Assembly (NCBI GenBank): GCA_902782395.1
Contig: CACZNF010000001.1
Span: forward strand, 1 to 64,000
From: an uncultured Erysipelotrichaceae bacterium
Lineage (GTDB): Bacteria; Bacillota_I; Bacilli_A; RFN20; CAG-826
Length of the DNA: 64,000 nt
Reading direction: 5' to 3'
The position numbers were made by a program, and so were the translations under genes. The first letter of the stretch is position 1, and each line of letters starts with the position of its first letter. Below, piece after piece: positions 7,506-17,234 of this stretch. A model generated the notes under the pieces. The model worked only from the letters and a program-made list of their open reading frames with translations. It did no database searches and was not told where the DNA came from.

Positions 7506-9017
7506 ATGTTTAAGAAAGAAAGAAAAACCATTAAGGGTTTAAAAACTTTTGTGGTTATTTCGTTTATATTATTAGCGGCATTCATTACATTATTTTTGCT
7601 CTATGCTGCTTTTGCGGGTGATGCAAAGGATGCTGACTTAAAAGATTTTGGTGCGGTAATGAAATACCATGTTAGTGGTTTTAAAGGATTATTCACATTT
7701 CAATTCCATGAAGCGTCCAATGTTATTTATCATAGCTTAAGCTCCTTAATGTATGCTCTTATTCTCTTTTGGATTTTGTTTTTTATCGTGGGCATTGCTG
7801 TTGCCGCTAAAAAGAAAAGAGCAATAGTTACAATTGGCCTTATTCTAACTGCTTTAATCATTCCCGTTTATATGTTTGGGGCTACTGGTTTACCAAAGTA
7901 TTGGTTGATGATTAATAATCGTCCTCCATTCAAAGGCAACGCTACTGTGTCATTTTTTGGCTATGCAATTCTCATAGTTGCTGCCTTATATGCCTTATCT
8001 TCAATACTGACATATTTTGGTTGCATCCTTGATGCCTTTACTAATAGCGCTCAAGAAAAGCAAGTCACTAATGAAGTAGCAAACGAAGAACAACCAGCTC
8101 CTGAAGGAGAGTCTGCTCCTGAAGAGGAAGAAGCTGTGATGTTTGAACAAATCGAAGCGGAACCTGAACCAGAAAATAATCCTCAAGAATATGTGGAAAC
8201 TCCTTTTAAGGAAGAACAACCAAAACCAGAACAAAAACAAGAAGAGCGTTTCGATAAGAATGAATTAGCCGATCTTATTAGAAATATAGTAAGAGATGAA
8301 ATGGTGCGTAACGCTCCTGCTCAAACAAATCAAGGAACTGGTCCTTTAGTGGTTCAATATTTTGGTAGTGCACCAATACAGCAAGAAGTAGCTCAACCAA
8401 AGCCAGCCCCAGTGAAGCAAGAAAAGAAAGAACCAGTCGCTGAAGTAGCTAAGGAAGAAGAAATCCAAGTGCACGATAATATTGTTCCAGAAGAAGAAAA
8501 AGCTCCTGAATACAAAATCGTGACACCTAAAAAGAAAGAAAAACCTGTTCATGCTCCTATTGAAGAACCAGTGGAGAAAAATAAAATCATCCGTATCCCA
8601 TTCCAAGAAAGAATGCTTAACGCTGATGATGAAATGAAGAAAAACTATAATGAACTTAAAAATGAAATTCTCTCGTATGGTGTTAATTCACGTGTTTCTA
8701 ATTCTGGTGATGCCTTCCGTTTACATCGTAAGACATACGTGAAAATTACCATCGCTGGTTTAAGCTTAAAGCTCTACTTTGCCTTAAATCCAGATGACTA
8801 TAAGGATTCCACAATTCCAGTACAAAACGCCGGACATAAAGGTATTTATGAAGAAATCCCATTAGTGTTCAAAGTTAAATCTGGTTTATCAATGAGAAGA
8901 GCCAAAGAACTTATCCAAACAGTGATGGACCAAGATGGCTTAGAACAAGGCGCTATTGGTGATACTGATTGGGTGGAAACTCTTAAAGAACAACCAAGTA
9001 ACGCTGATGAAGACTAA
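7506..9017 (+). CDS. Membrane protein with Glu/Pro-rich linker and conserved C-terminal domain
   Basis: About four hydrophobic segments occupy the first 170 residues. A long acidic region rich in Glu, Pro and Gln follows (about 185-355), then a folded C-terminal domain (about 365-485) beginning RIPFQERMLNADDE and containing KLYFALNPDDYKD and AKELIQTVMDQ. That C-terminal domain resembles one seen in several uncharacterised Firmicutes proteins; its function is unknown. ATG 7506 is chosen because AAGGAGA precedes it by 6 bases; the frame extends to 7476 without a ribosome site. The linker suggests the domain reaches away from the membrane on the cytoplasmic side. Confidence 0.7.
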   Translation: MFKKERKTIKGLKTFVVISFILLAAFITLFLLYAAFAGDAKDADLKDFGAVMKYHVSGFKGLFTFQFHEASNVIYHSLSSLMYALILFWILFFIVGIAVAAKKKRAIVTIGLILTALIIPVYMFGATGLPKYWLMINNRPPFKGNATVSFFGYAILIVAALYALSSILTYFGCILDAFTNSAQEKQVTNEVANEEQPAPEGESAPEEEEAVMFEQIEAEPEPENNPQEYVETPFKEEQPKPEQKQEERFDKNELADLIRNIVRDEMVRNAPAQTNQGTGPLVVQYFGSAPIQQEVAQPKPAPVKQEKKEPVAEVAKEEEIQVHDNIVPEEEKAPEYKIVTPKKKEKPVHAPIEEPVEKNKIIRIPFQERMLNADDEMKKNYNELKNEILSYGVNSRVSNSGDAFRLHRKTYVKITIAGLSLKLYFALNPDDYKDSTIPVQNAGHKGIYEEIPLVFKVKSGLSMRRAKELIQTVMDQDGLEQGAIGDTDWVETLKEQPSNADED

Positions 9018-9038
9018 TAGTCAGTTAAGATAAATATT

Positions 9039-9063
9039 AAGGTACATTAATGTACCTTTTTAT
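9039..9063 (+). terminator. Terminator after the acidic membrane protein gene
   Basis: A perfect 9-bp stem AAGGTACAT/ATGTACCTT is followed by TTTATTT. Confidence 0.9.
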
Positions 9064-9139
9064 TTAATCATTTCACAAACACTTAAAAGTATGATAAATT
9101 TTATTACTGCGACCAGCAAAGGAAGGGAGTGGTTCATTA

Positions 9140-9993
9140 ATGGATGTACCTCTGTCGTGGGTAATCATTGGAATCTGTGTATTAGCACACTTTTTCTTTT
9201 CTGCTGGTGAAACTGCACTCGCATGTGCAAACCGCTTCAAGATGCAAGTCGAAGCGGATGAAGGTAAAAAATCTGCCAAATTAGTGTTACACGTCGTCGA
9301 AAAGTACGATCGCGCTCTAATTACGGTTCTAATAGGAAGTAACATCGTTTCAATCTTAGCCAGTGCTATCTGTACTGTCCTTTTCTATAACCTTTTCACT
9401 TCTATGACAAGTGAGGCTATTTCCTTATTAGCCTCTATTATCATTGCTTTATTAATCTATGTTTTAGGCGATGCTCTTCCAAAGACTATTGCTAGAAGCA
9501 TTCCAGATACTTTATCTAAAATACTTGTTTATCCAACATACGCTTTAATGATGGTTCTTTACCCAATAACCTTGTTATTCGAACTAATTACTAAGGGTAT
9601 TGAAAAAGCTTTCAGGGTGAAAGAAGAAACAGCGTTTGATGAAGAAGACTTTGAAAATGTCGTAGAAAAGGTCTCTGATGAAGGCATCATTGAAGAAGAA
9701 CAAAGTGATATTATTCAGTCTGCATTATTGGTATCTTACATATCAAAGCCTATTTAAGTGCTTATTTAAGAAATCCTAATGTTTCTATTAGAAGTAAACT
9801 GCAAAAACCATACTTTGTTTCATCAAACATCATGATTGATGATTTATTTAATGGTTTCAAAAAGCATCATACACATATCGCTATCGTAAGAGATAAGAAT
9901 AAACAAGTTATCGGCATGGTCACCATGGACGATGTTTTAGAAGAACTTGTGGAAGATATTAGAGAGCCTAACAGCGTGAAAGGAACTAGATAA
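9140..9993 (+). pseudogene. CNNM/CorC-family transporter gene broken by an internal deletion
   Basis: The first frame (9140-9757) encodes a DUF21 membrane domain with FFSAGETAL and the acidic linker up to DIIQSAL. It then runs off-frame to a stop. The correct continuation is in another frame from about 9724: GILHIKAYL, then AIVRDKNKQVIGMVTMDDVLEEL, ending at TAA 9991. Relative to the intact neighbour, the first half of the CBS pair (about 40 codons, including the TPR segment) is gone. The family exports Mg2+/Co2+ or related ions. A truncated 205-residue membrane protein could still be made. The next gene starts 1 base after the remnant stop. Confidence 0.8.
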
Positions 9994-9994
9994 T

Positions 9995-11263
9995 ATGTAT
10001 TGGTATTATTGGGTTATTGTTGCTGTCTGTGCTTTGTTCTCTATGTTCTTTTCCGCTGCCGACATGGTGTATGGCATGGTCGATAAAGATAAACTCGCAA
10101 GAGAAAAAGGTAAGAAAGCTAAACGCGCTAAACTTGCCATTAAAATTGCAGATGACTATGAGTTATCTATTTCCGCTATTTTATTAGGCAACAACGTTGT
10201 CAACGTTCTCGCTGCTTCTTTTGTGACTTTAATTGGTATTGCTTTATCTCATGGTAACGAAGATTTAGGTACAACATTATCTACGATAATCTTTACGGTC
10301 TTTATTATCGTCTTCTGTGAATTTATTCCTAAGGCATTTGCTAAAAGATTTAATTATTCTTTAGCCCTTTTATTTGCCTATCCAGTTACTTTCTTTAAGT
10401 ACTTATTCTTTATTGTGGTTTGGCCAATTGCTAAACTCTTTAAACTCTTTGGTAAATTATTCGCTAAAAAGAGCAAAGAAGAAGATCAGATCGATGAAGA
10501 CGTCTTAACCGAAATGGCGGATTCTCTTGAAGAAGAAGGTATCTTAGAAGAAAAAGAAGCAGAACTCCTTAGAAGTGCTATTGATTTAAACGATATTGAA
10601 GCATTTGAAATTATGACTCCACGTGTTGATGTCTACGCTATTAGTAAAGACGAAGACATTAACGAACTTATCAAAGATAAGGAATTCTTCAAACACTCAC
10701 GTGTACCTGTCTATGATGAAACAATTGATGACATCGTTGGTATCTTACCAATTAAAGCCTTAGCTAAGAAGATTCTCGCTGGTCAAAAAGATATCGATAT
10801 TATGTCTTTATGTTATAAACCATTAATCATTCCTAGAAACCATCAAATCCTTGATGTTTTAAGTGAATTCAAAGAAAAGAAAGTTCACGTCGCAATTGTT
10901 AAGGATGAATATGGTGGTACCGAAGGTATTATCACTATGGAAGACATTCTCGAAGAAATCGTTGGTGATATCTTTGATGAATTTGATGAAATTGAAGAAG
11001 AATACGTCGATAAAGGTAATGGTATCTGGGTTGTCGATGGCACAATGAATCTCGATGACTTCTTTGAATTAATCGGTTATGAAGACGAAGTGGAAACTGA
11101 CTACACAACTGTGGGTGGTTTCTGCCAAGACATCTTAGATAGATTCGCTAAAGTTGGTGACGAATTTGACTTTGCTCATTATCACTTTAAAGTCTTAGAA
11201 GCGGATGAATTTACCGTCGAAAAACTTAAAGTCACTGACTTAGAATTTGAAAAAGAAGAGTAG
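9995..11263 (+). CDS. CNNM/CorC-family ion transporter or hemolysin-like protein
   Basis: Intact 422-residue member: N-terminal DUF21 membrane domain (about residues 1-160), CBS pair (about 190-330, with IMTPRVDV and DEYGGTEGIITMEDILEEIVGDI), and a C-terminal CorC_HlyC domain (about 340-420, with YTTVGGF and FKVLE). Family members are linked to Mg2+ homeostasis; hemolysin is an older label. It is the tandem paralogue of the broken gene just upstream and begins 1 base after it, so the pair was probably co-translated. Confidence 0.88.
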   Translation: MYWYYWVIVAVCALFSMFFSAADMVYGMVDKDKLAREKGKKAKRAKLAIKIADDYELSISAILLGNNVVNVLAASFVTLIGIALSHGNEDLGTTLSTIIFTVFIIVFCEFIPKAFAKRFNYSLALLFAYPVTFFKYLFFIVVWPIAKLFKLFGKLFAKKSKEEDQIDEDVLTEMADSLEEEGILEEKEAELLRSAIDLNDIEAFEIMTPRVDVYAISKDEDINELIKDKEFFKHSRVPVYDETIDDIVGILPIKALAKKILAGQKDIDIMSLCYKPLIIPRNHQILDVLSEFKEKKVHVAIVKDEYGGTEGIITMEDILEEIVGDIFDEFDEIEEEYVDKGNGIWVVDGTMNLDDFFELIGYEDEVETDYTTVGGFCQDILDRFAKVGDEFDFAHYHFKVLEADEFTVEKLKVTDLEFEKEE

Positions 11264-11272
11264 TGTAAATAT

Positions 11273-12370
11273 ATGAAGGCGTTAGTCATCTCTCGTGGAA
11301 AGACAAATTCTCTTGAATTAAATCATGAGCAGAATGAATTTGCCATGCTTTTAAAAGAGATTGGCTATGAAGTCATCTCCTATTTTTCTCAAGACATTGA
11401 AAACATAGATAAGAATACATATTTAGGTTCTGGTAAGATCCACGAAATCGCTGCCTTTTACCATCAATATAATGAAGAGAACCAAGAAGAACCAATTGAT
11501 ATTATTGCCTGTAATTTTGAACTATCAGGTTTACAAAAGAAAGCCATTTCTGCGATTACCAAAGCGGAAATAATTGATAGGACATTTGTTATCTTGAACA
11601 TTTTTGAAAAGAACGCGAAGACCAAAGAAGCAAAACTACAAGTGGAAATCGCACGTTTAGAATACCTTAAAAATCACCTTGTTGATGAAAAGGCATCATA
11701 TTCCCAAGTTACGTCTGGAAGTGGTCATAATAAGGGCAAAGGCGAAAAGCAAATTGAACTATCTAAAAGGCAAATAGCGCGCGCTGTTTTTCAAAAGAAG
11801 AAAGAGCTTGAGGCTATTAAACTTTCGCGTAGAAACATGCGCTCAAAAAGAATTAATAATCCAAGTCCAAAGATTTGTATTGTAGGATATACTAATGCTG
11901 GTAAATCAACATTAATGAACCGCTTAGTAAAGCTTTCTAAAGAAGATAAAACAGTCTTAGAAAAGAATGCTTTATTTGCCACTTTAGAAACATCTTTATC
12001 TGATCCGTTTAAAGATGAAGAAATTAAAACCACTAAAGGCATTATTAAAGATTTAGAAGCAGACAATATTCCAATGATTAATATTTATAACAAATATGAT
12101 TTATTAGGGGGATTCGCTAACTTCATTCCAGGAAAAGATGAAATCTTAGTCTCTCTTTTAGATGATAATGACGTGGAAGAAACTCTAAAGTTTATTGTGA
12201 GTAACGCCACTAAAGACTGGGAAAGAAGAGAACTTACCCTTCCATATAGCGTTGATTTTGCCACATTTAGCAAAGAAAACTATGTTATAAGCCACAAAGA
12301 AAAAGAAGACGGCTATTTAGTAGACGTCTATCTTAATCCTGCTTATAAGTATAAATATATTAGAAATTAG
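11273..12370 (+). CDS. hflX: HflX-like GTPase missing its G3 region
   Basis: HflX binds the 50S subunit and splits stalled ribosomes. The N-terminal HflX domain (TYLGSGKIHEIAAF, CNFELSGLQKKAI, IIDRTFVILNIF, AKLQVEIARLEYL), G1 (VGYTNAGKST) and G4-like NKYD are clear. Between FATLETS and LSDPFKDEEIKTT, about 50 residues normally containing switch I and G3 (DTVGF) are missing. This gives 365 residues rather than about 415. The deletion keeps the frame, so a protein can be made, but GTP hydrolysis is doubtful. It may be a decaying gene or an assembly collapse. It overlaps the convergent kinase gene by 11 bases. Confidence 0.85.
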   Translation: MKALVISRGKTNSLELNHEQNEFAMLLKEIGYEVISYFSQDIENIDKNTYLGSGKIHEIAAFYHQYNEENQEEPIDIIACNFELSGLQKKAISAITKAEIIDRTFVILNIFEKNAKTKEAKLQVEIARLEYLKNHLVDEKASYSQVTSGSGHNKGKGEKQIELSKRQIARAVFQKKKELEAIKLSRRNMRSKRINNPSPKICIVGYTNAGKSTLMNRLVKLSKEDKTVLEKNALFATLETSLSDPFKDEEIKTTKGIIKDLEADNIPMINIYNKYDLLGGFANFIPGKDEILVSLLDDNDVEETLKFIVSNATKDWERRELTLPYSVDFATFSKENYVISHKEKEDGYLVDVYLNPAYKYKYIRN

Positions 12371-12902
12371 CTTTGAGATAATCCATGTAGAGTCGATAGA
12401 TTTCATCAGCGACTTCTTCGATGGACTTACTTTCAGAGTCGATTGAATAATTAACTTTTGGAATTTGACTATCCGCGAATACTTTGCGGTCATTTTCTAG
12501 TCTTCTTTTTGCGTCTTCTTCTTTATCGCCTCTTTCTAGCATTCTTTTATAACGAATCTCTTCACAAGTCGATAAATAAAAAGTCACGATTCTCTTATCA
12601 TTGAGACGAGAATATGACTTCAATCCTTCTAAATCAATAACCACAACACGATCATTAGCAATTTGGTCTTTAGTAGAGCCGTAATAATTGCCGTTATAAA
12701 GTGTGTATTCAACAAATTTATCTTCTTTGATTAATTGATTAAATTGTTCTTTGGTAACGAAAAAATAATCTCTTCCGTTTTGTTCGTGAACGCGCATTGA
12801 ACGAGTGGTGGTGGTTATGGCCTTTCTAATGCCATACTTCGCCATCAGCATTTTTGCAGCTTCTGTTTTTCCCGATGCACTTGCGCCACTTAAAACAATC
12901 AT
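12360..12902 (-). CDS. gmk: Guanylate kinase family protein
   Basis: Would phosphorylate GMP to GDP with ATP. The P-loop SGASASGKTEAAK lies at the very N-terminus, followed by TTTTRSMRVHEQNGRDYFFV (GMP-binding), YNGNYYGS and the LID-like RRLENDRKVF. ATG 12902 places the P-loop at residues 5-12, as usual; upstream TTG 12920 adds six residues. The 180-residue length is slightly short for Gmk. Another Gmk may exist elsewhere in the genome, so the exact substrate is not fixed. Convergent with hflX and divergent from the pilus operon. Confidence 0.8.
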   Translation of the reverse strand: MIVLSGASASGKTEAAKMLMAKYGIRKAITTTTRSMRVHEQNGRDYFFVTKEQFNQLIKEDKFVEYTLYNGNYYGSTKDQIANDRVVVIDLEGLKSYSRLNDKRIVTFYLSTCEEIRYKRMLERGDKEEDAKRRLENDRKVFADSQIPKVNYSIDSESKSIEEVADEIYRLYMDYLKANF

Positions 12903-12966
12903 AATTTTAATTATTAACAATTCTATATCTTTTTATTACGAAAAAAAACGAAAAAAAGTTAATTCT

Positions 12967-12994
12967 TTGAATTAAATGATTTTGCGAATAATTT
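12967..12994 (+). promoter_or_regulatory. Promoter for the Tad-like operon
   Basis: TTGAAT and TAATTT with a 16-base spacer. The -35 overlaps an inverted repeat (TTAATTC TTT GAATTAA, 12959-12975). A leader hairpin with arms AATTTTTTCC and GGAAAAATT lies at 12990-13018. Confidence 0.4.
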
Positions 12995-13056
12995 TTTCCA
13001 ACTTTTTTAGGAAAAATTCCATTTTGCCCCATTACTTATTAATAGGAGGCAGTTTT

Positions 13057-13380
13057 ATGAGTCTAGCGGAAAAAAGCTTCAAAGAACTCAACGATCTGGT
13101 TGAAAGAGTTGCTGAGAAATACTTTGAAGCCAAACAAATGACGATGCTCAAGATGCGTGGTGAATTAATTGCTGAGATTGATGCACCTTATGACGTATAT
13201 CTTAATAAAGTCGAGCGCGCATACGCACTGCTAGATCCTCGAGAAAAGAATTTGATAAATAACGAATTCTTTTTCCAAAATTACCGTGATTGGTGGATTG
13301 GCCTCTATTCCAAGGCAAGCTTTTATCGTTTCAAAAAGCAAGCCATGCATAAATTCTTGGAGGCCTTCGCACATGCGTAA
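13057..13380 (+). CDS. Unknown protein, first gene of the Tad-like operon
   Basis: 107 residues, helical and charged, with an aromatic C-terminal part (YRDWWIGLYSKASFYRF). There is no signal peptide or membrane segment. I do not recognise it. ATG 13057 follows AGGAGG by 6 bases; an upstream ATG at 12976 has no such site and would extend through the promoter. The stop overlaps the start of the lipoprotein gene by 8 bases, so it belongs to the pilus operon and may be a cytoplasmic accessory or regulator. Confidence 0.65.
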   Translation: MSLAEKSFKELNDLVERVAEKYFEAKQMTMLKMRGELIAEIDAPYDVYLNKVERAYALLDPREKNLINNEFFFQNYRDWWIGLYSKASFYRFKKQAMHKFLEAFAHA

Positions 13381-14425
13381 TCTATCCCCATTCCTACTTG
13401 TTTTCTTATTATCATCCTGCGCATCCGTTTCTAAAAACGTTACGACATCAAAAGATCTAGAAGTAGATTCATCCTCCAACTATTCTCCATATCAATCCAA
13501 CAAGGCTCGAATTGATTACTTCGCTTCCGATGTCTACGGTCCCTTTAGTGTCGGAGATCCAGATTTTGATGCAACGTTTTCCTATCGTGCGAACATCGAT
13601 AATCAACATATTATCGAAAGTTTTCAGCTCTTCCCTTTCAATTCCCAAGAACCTTATGTAACCACCAATCACGCGCACTTTTTATATCGCAATAACGCAT
13701 TAATCGAAACGACTTTTAATGTCCCAATTAATCGTTATTTAACCAATAAAGGACTTACCCTCAAATTTGAAATCCTTGCTTATCCTTCAAGAGAGGTTTT
13801 AAAGTCCTACAGCGCTATGCTATTTCCATGTGTACAACCGGGTTGGAGTGTTGAAAGCATGAAGGACGGATATTGCTTTACTCGTAGTATCGGATTCTAT
13901 GGTAATGGGCAAGCGTTAGCTAACATTACTGAGGGTTTTGATTTTAGTTATTTAGATGACTATATCGATAACGAATATTACTATCGTCTTGATCTCAAAA
14001 ACAATTACATCATATATGATTCAAAGTTCGATTTAACTTATGGATCAATCAATCTAAAAATCGAGGATAAAAATAATCTTTTTCCTTATTTTAGCCATGA
14101 TTCGAATGATAATATCGTCATCCCTTTAAAAGCCACGCAAGAAGAAAACGGGAAAGTGACTTTCTCCATCAAAAACACTCTTTTTGTGAACAGAAAAACA
14201 CTACAAATGTCTGATTCTATGCAGTTTGGATTTATTGCTACTAGGGATTTCTATCTTCCAATTAACGGAAGAGACAAGCTCAATAATCAAATGATGAGTT
14301 TTGAGATTACCAATTTTGGGAAAATCAAAATTACTGGCTCTTTCCCTTTACGATATATCGCCGGTGAGCCACTCGTCGGAACAAGTGGAAATGCTAAATT
14401 TTATGTCACTGGAGGAGTTAAATAA
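13373..14425 (+). CDS. Lipoprotein of the Tad-like operon
   Basis: The signal peptide FLLVFLLSSC has a lipobox with Cys16, so the mature protein is anchored outside the membrane. The remaining 335 residues look beta-rich, with no family I recognise. ATG 13373 overlaps the previous gene and follows TTGGAGG by 10 bases. Its stop overlaps the next ATG (TAATG). In a single-membrane cell a lipoprotein could take the place of the outer pilus-assembly parts or bind the pilus; this is inference from position. Confidence 0.75.
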   Translation: MRNLSPFLLVFLLSSCASVSKNVTTSKDLEVDSSSNYSPYQSNKARIDYFASDVYGPFSVGDPDFDATFSYRANIDNQHIIESFQLFPFNSQEPYVTTNHAHFLYRNNALIETTFNVPINRYLTNKGLTLKFEILAYPSREVLKSYSAMLFPCVQPGWSVESMKDGYCFTRSIGFYGNGQALANITEGFDFSYLDDYIDNEYYYRLDLKNNYIIYDSKFDLTYGSINLKIEDKNNLFPYFSHDSNDNIVIPLKATQEENGKVTFSIKNTLFVNRKTLQMSDSMQFGFIATRDFYLPINGRDKLNNQMMSFEITNFGKIKITGSFPLRYIAGEPLVGTSGNAKFYVTGGVK

Positions 14426-14811
14426 TGGTGACGATTTTTATCGCTCTTTTTATCATTGTTTTTTGCTTTAATTTCTTCATGATTTCTTATCAGATGAATG
14501 GGATTAATCGTCTTGTTTATGGAGTGCCTATCACCATCTTTGAAACGTCAATTAATATGCTCGCTATTAAAGAAGATGAAGGGGTAACTTTTAATAAATC
14601 TGTGCTAGAACAAAAATTAACCTCATATTTTGATTATTCAATGCACAATTATGTCGATGATTATGAGTTGGTTTTTTATTATTACAATCCCGAGGATTAT
14701 TCATATTGTACTTCCAATAGTTGTCCGGCGGTGGAAGTCACATTAAGAACCAATTTAATGCTTAATTTTCACTATAGGAAAACACTGTTTTACGAGATAA
14801 GGAGCAACTAA
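14425..14811 (+). CDS. Membrane-anchored minor pilus-type protein (unidentified)
   Basis: 128 residues with one N-terminal membrane helix (about 2-22) and a small extracellular domain with a CTSNSC cysteine pair. Size and position fit a TadE/F- or CpaB-like minor component, but no specific match is recognised. Start and stop overlap both neighbours by one base, so translation is coupled. Confidence 0.55.
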   Translation: MVTIFIALFIIVFCFNFFMISYQMNGINRLVYGVPITIFETSINMLAIKEDEGVTFNKSVLEQKLTSYFDYSMHNYVDDYELVFYYYNPEDYSYCTSNSCPAVEVTLRTNLMLNFHYRKTLFYEIRSN

Positions 14812-15869
14812 TGGATGTTAAGAAGCTAACCGATTATTTAGAATCTTCTTTCCTAAAAGATCTCTTAAGCCTCGATAGTGTGACTGATATCTCATATAAC
14901 GGTGACAACATTTATTACATTGATAACCGTTATGGGCGATTAAGAAGAGATGTGGAAGTTGAACCACAACTAGTTAAAGACTTTATTAGACAAATTGCTA
15001 ATCTGTCTGAAAAGCAGTTTTCCTATCAAAGCCCTGAACTAGATGTTTCATTTGGAAAATATAGATTAAGCGCTCTACATCAAAGCATTTGTCGTAAGAA
15101 CAATGTGGAGTGTGTTTGTTTTTCTATTCGTATTGCCTCTAGCAAATTGCGTATCGAAGAAAACGAACAATTTTTTCCTCGTGAAGTTATTGAATTACTA
15201 GATGTTTTAATAGATTCAAATGTTTCGATTGTTATCGGTGGATTAACGGGCTCTGGTAAGACTGAACTACAAAAATATCTCATTACAAGAATGAGAGAAA
15301 ATACGAGAACAATTGTCATAGACAATATTCTTGAATTAGACCAATTAAAAATTAATAAGAATCTAGATTTCAACATTTGGCAAGTTGATGAGAATCGTTC
15401 TAAAGCTTCTATTCAAAGTTTGGTTAGAACCGCCTTAAGAAGTAATCCAGACTGGTTAATCGTCGCGGAATCTCGTGGTAAAGAAATGCTCGAAGTATTG
15501 AACTCATCTTTAACCGGCCATCCAATCATCACCACATTACACGCTCTTGATATCGAAAGCATGCCATATCGCATGGTGAGAATGGTGATGATGAATGAAC
15601 AGAAAATGGATTTTAACGATGTATATCAAGATATAGCCTACCACATGCGTTTCTATATCTATATGAAAAGAAAGTACCTCAAAAATGGTGCAGTTTTAAG
15701 ATACATTTCATCCATTGCTTACCTTAATGGTAAAGATATGGAAGAAATATACGGTAGTGACGGGAAGAATAAAAAGTATAAATCGCTATCTGCTAATGCC
15801 AAAGCCTTACTCAATATTTCAGTGACAAGCGATTTATTCAAAAAGACTTATCTAGGAGGTAATAAATGA
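14811..15869 (+). CDS. tadA: Tad/CpaF-type secretion ATPase
   Basis: Hexameric ATPase that powers assembly of Flp-type pili at the inner face of the membrane. It has Walker A GGLTGSGKTE (about residues 144-153), the Asp-box VIDNILELDQL, Walker B DWLIVAESRG and the His-box GHPIITTLHA, in the order of VirB11/CpaF enzymes. At 352 residues it lacks the long N-terminal extension of many CpaF proteins. ATG overlaps the previous stop, and its stop overlaps tadB. Confidence 0.9.
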   Translation: MDVKKLTDYLESSFLKDLLSLDSVTDISYNGDNIYYIDNRYGRLRRDVEVEPQLVKDFIRQIANLSEKQFSYQSPELDVSFGKYRLSALHQSICRKNNVECVCFSIRIASSKLRIEENEQFFPREVIELLDVLIDSNVSIVIGGLTGSGKTELQKYLITRMRENTRTIVIDNILELDQLKINKNLDFNIWQVDENRSKASIQSLVRTALRSNPDWLIVAESRGKEMLEVLNSSLTGHPIITTLHALDIESMPYRMVRMVMMNEQKMDFNDVYQDIAYHMRFYIYMKRKYLKNGAVLRYISSIAYLNGKDMEEIYGSDGKNKKYKSLSANAKALLNISVTSDLFKKTYLGGNK

Positions 15870-16573
15870 ACTTTTTATTAATCGGTATCTTTGTCTCTTT
15901 AGCCTTTGCCGGCCTGATTTATTTGGCGAGCGAAAACATTTTTATCTGCCTTTTTATTTTCTTGTTTTCATTGGCGTTTTTTGTTTTCATCGTCAGAAGG
16001 CAAATTGACAAATATCGAGAAAAAACCCGCCGCTACCATCAGTGCTATCAGTTTATTAATACATATTTAGTTTCTTTGAGCATTAAAGGATCAATGACCG
16101 CCGCTAGGGAAAGCAGCTATGATACCTCAGATAAAGGCACAAAAGAAATACTGGATTCAATTAAAGAATTTGATGAAGGAGAGAAACTATCTTACCTAAG
16201 TAAGTATTTTAAGTTCGACCTTTATCATCTATTTTTAGATACCGTTTCTTTGTGGAATGAACAAGGTGGAGATATCTTAGCGATGAGTCAACATTTAGTG
16301 AATCAAGTGCGTTTAAAAGAAGAATATATTCTCTTTTGTGAATCAACCCATCGTACAAGACTAGTGGAATTCATCGTTTTGTGGGCCCTGACTCTCCTAA
16401 TCCTTATATCTTTAAGATTTGCCTTATCACAGTTTTTTACACATATCGTTAAAACCATTTTTTATCAAGTCGCTGTAGTAGCGATATTCATATTTTTAAT
16501 AGTGTCGATTTATGTAATGGTTAAACGTATTACCAATATTACTTTAGAGGGGTGGAAAGATGATGAAAAATAG
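15866..16573 (+). CDS. tadB: Pilus assembly platform protein, TadB-like
   Basis: 235 residues with two N-terminal membrane helices (about 2-20 and 25-42) and two C-terminal ones (about 165-190 and 195-218) around a cytoplasmic T2SSF-like helical domain. This is the TadB layout. It starts by ATGA overlap with tadA after TAGGAGG. The sequence is divergent, so the assignment rests on topology and operon position. Confidence 0.75.
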   Translation: MNFLLIGIFVSLAFAGLIYLASENIFICLFIFLFSLAFFVFIVRRQIDKYREKTRRYHQCYQFINTYLVSLSIKGSMTAARESSYDTSDKGTKEILDSIKEFDEGEKLSYLSKYFKFDLYHLFLDTVSLWNEQGGDILAMSQHLVNQVRLKEEYILFCESTHRTRLVEFIVLWALTLLILISLRFALSQFFTHIVKTIFYQVAVVAIFIFLIVSIYVMVKRITNITLEGWKDDEK

Positions 16574-17234
16574 TCTTAAAGAAACCATCGAATTTGTTGG
16601 CCTATCATACACCAAAGAAATGCTCAAGATAATAGTTTTAAACTTGCTTGTCTTGGGTTCGGTCGCTCTTATTTATTTCCTATTAAATAATGTAGTCGTT
16701 TCCATTTTCATTTTAATCGCTCTTATCGTTATTGATTATTTTTTGCTTAGTAGATTTAACGATAAGAAAAAAGCTCTACTTAAAAGTCGAGAAAATGAGC
16801 TCATCGCTATCATTTCCTATTTTGAAGTATATGTGCAAAACAAAAACAACGTTTATCAATCATTTAATATGCTTATTCCATATTGTTCACCGTGGATGAA
16901 AGATAAAATCGAAGTTCTTTTAAAAGAGATTGATGAAGATAAAACAGTTCAACCATTTGTGAACTTCGCTAGTAACTTTCATCAATTATCCACGCATAGC
17001 TTAATGCTTTCTATCTACCAAATGGTGGATCAGGGAGAAAATACGCATCAATTAAAACAATTTGATGTCATCTTTACTGAATTAGCTAGAAACAGAAACC
17101 GTGAAATGATGGAGCAGAAATCAAACTCGCTTGCCAACATGTCCACATTCCCTTTGATAGGGGCGGGTTTAATTACCATCACTTTAACGATGTCTATTTT
17201 ATCGATACTGGGGGATTTAATTAATGTCGTATAA
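16560..17234 (+). CDS. tadC: Pilus assembly platform protein, TadC-like
   Basis: 224 residues, two N-terminal helices (about 20-40 and 45-65), a helical domain ending in REMMEQKSNSLANMSTFPL, and a C-terminal helix, as in TadC. It overlaps tadB by 14 bases and the next gene by 11. Together with TadB it would form the platform on which the ATPase acts. Confidence 0.75.
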   Translation: MMKNSLKETIEFVGLSYTKEMLKIIVLNLLVLGSVALIYFLLNNVVVSIFILIALIVIDYFLLSRFNDKKKALLKSRENELIAIISYFEVYVQNKNNVYQSFNMLIPYCSPWMKDKIEVLLKEIDEDKTVQPFVNFASNFHQLSTHSLMLSIYQMVDQGENTHQLKQFDVIFTELARNRNREMMEQKSNSLANMSTFPLIGAGLITITLTMSILSILGDLINVV

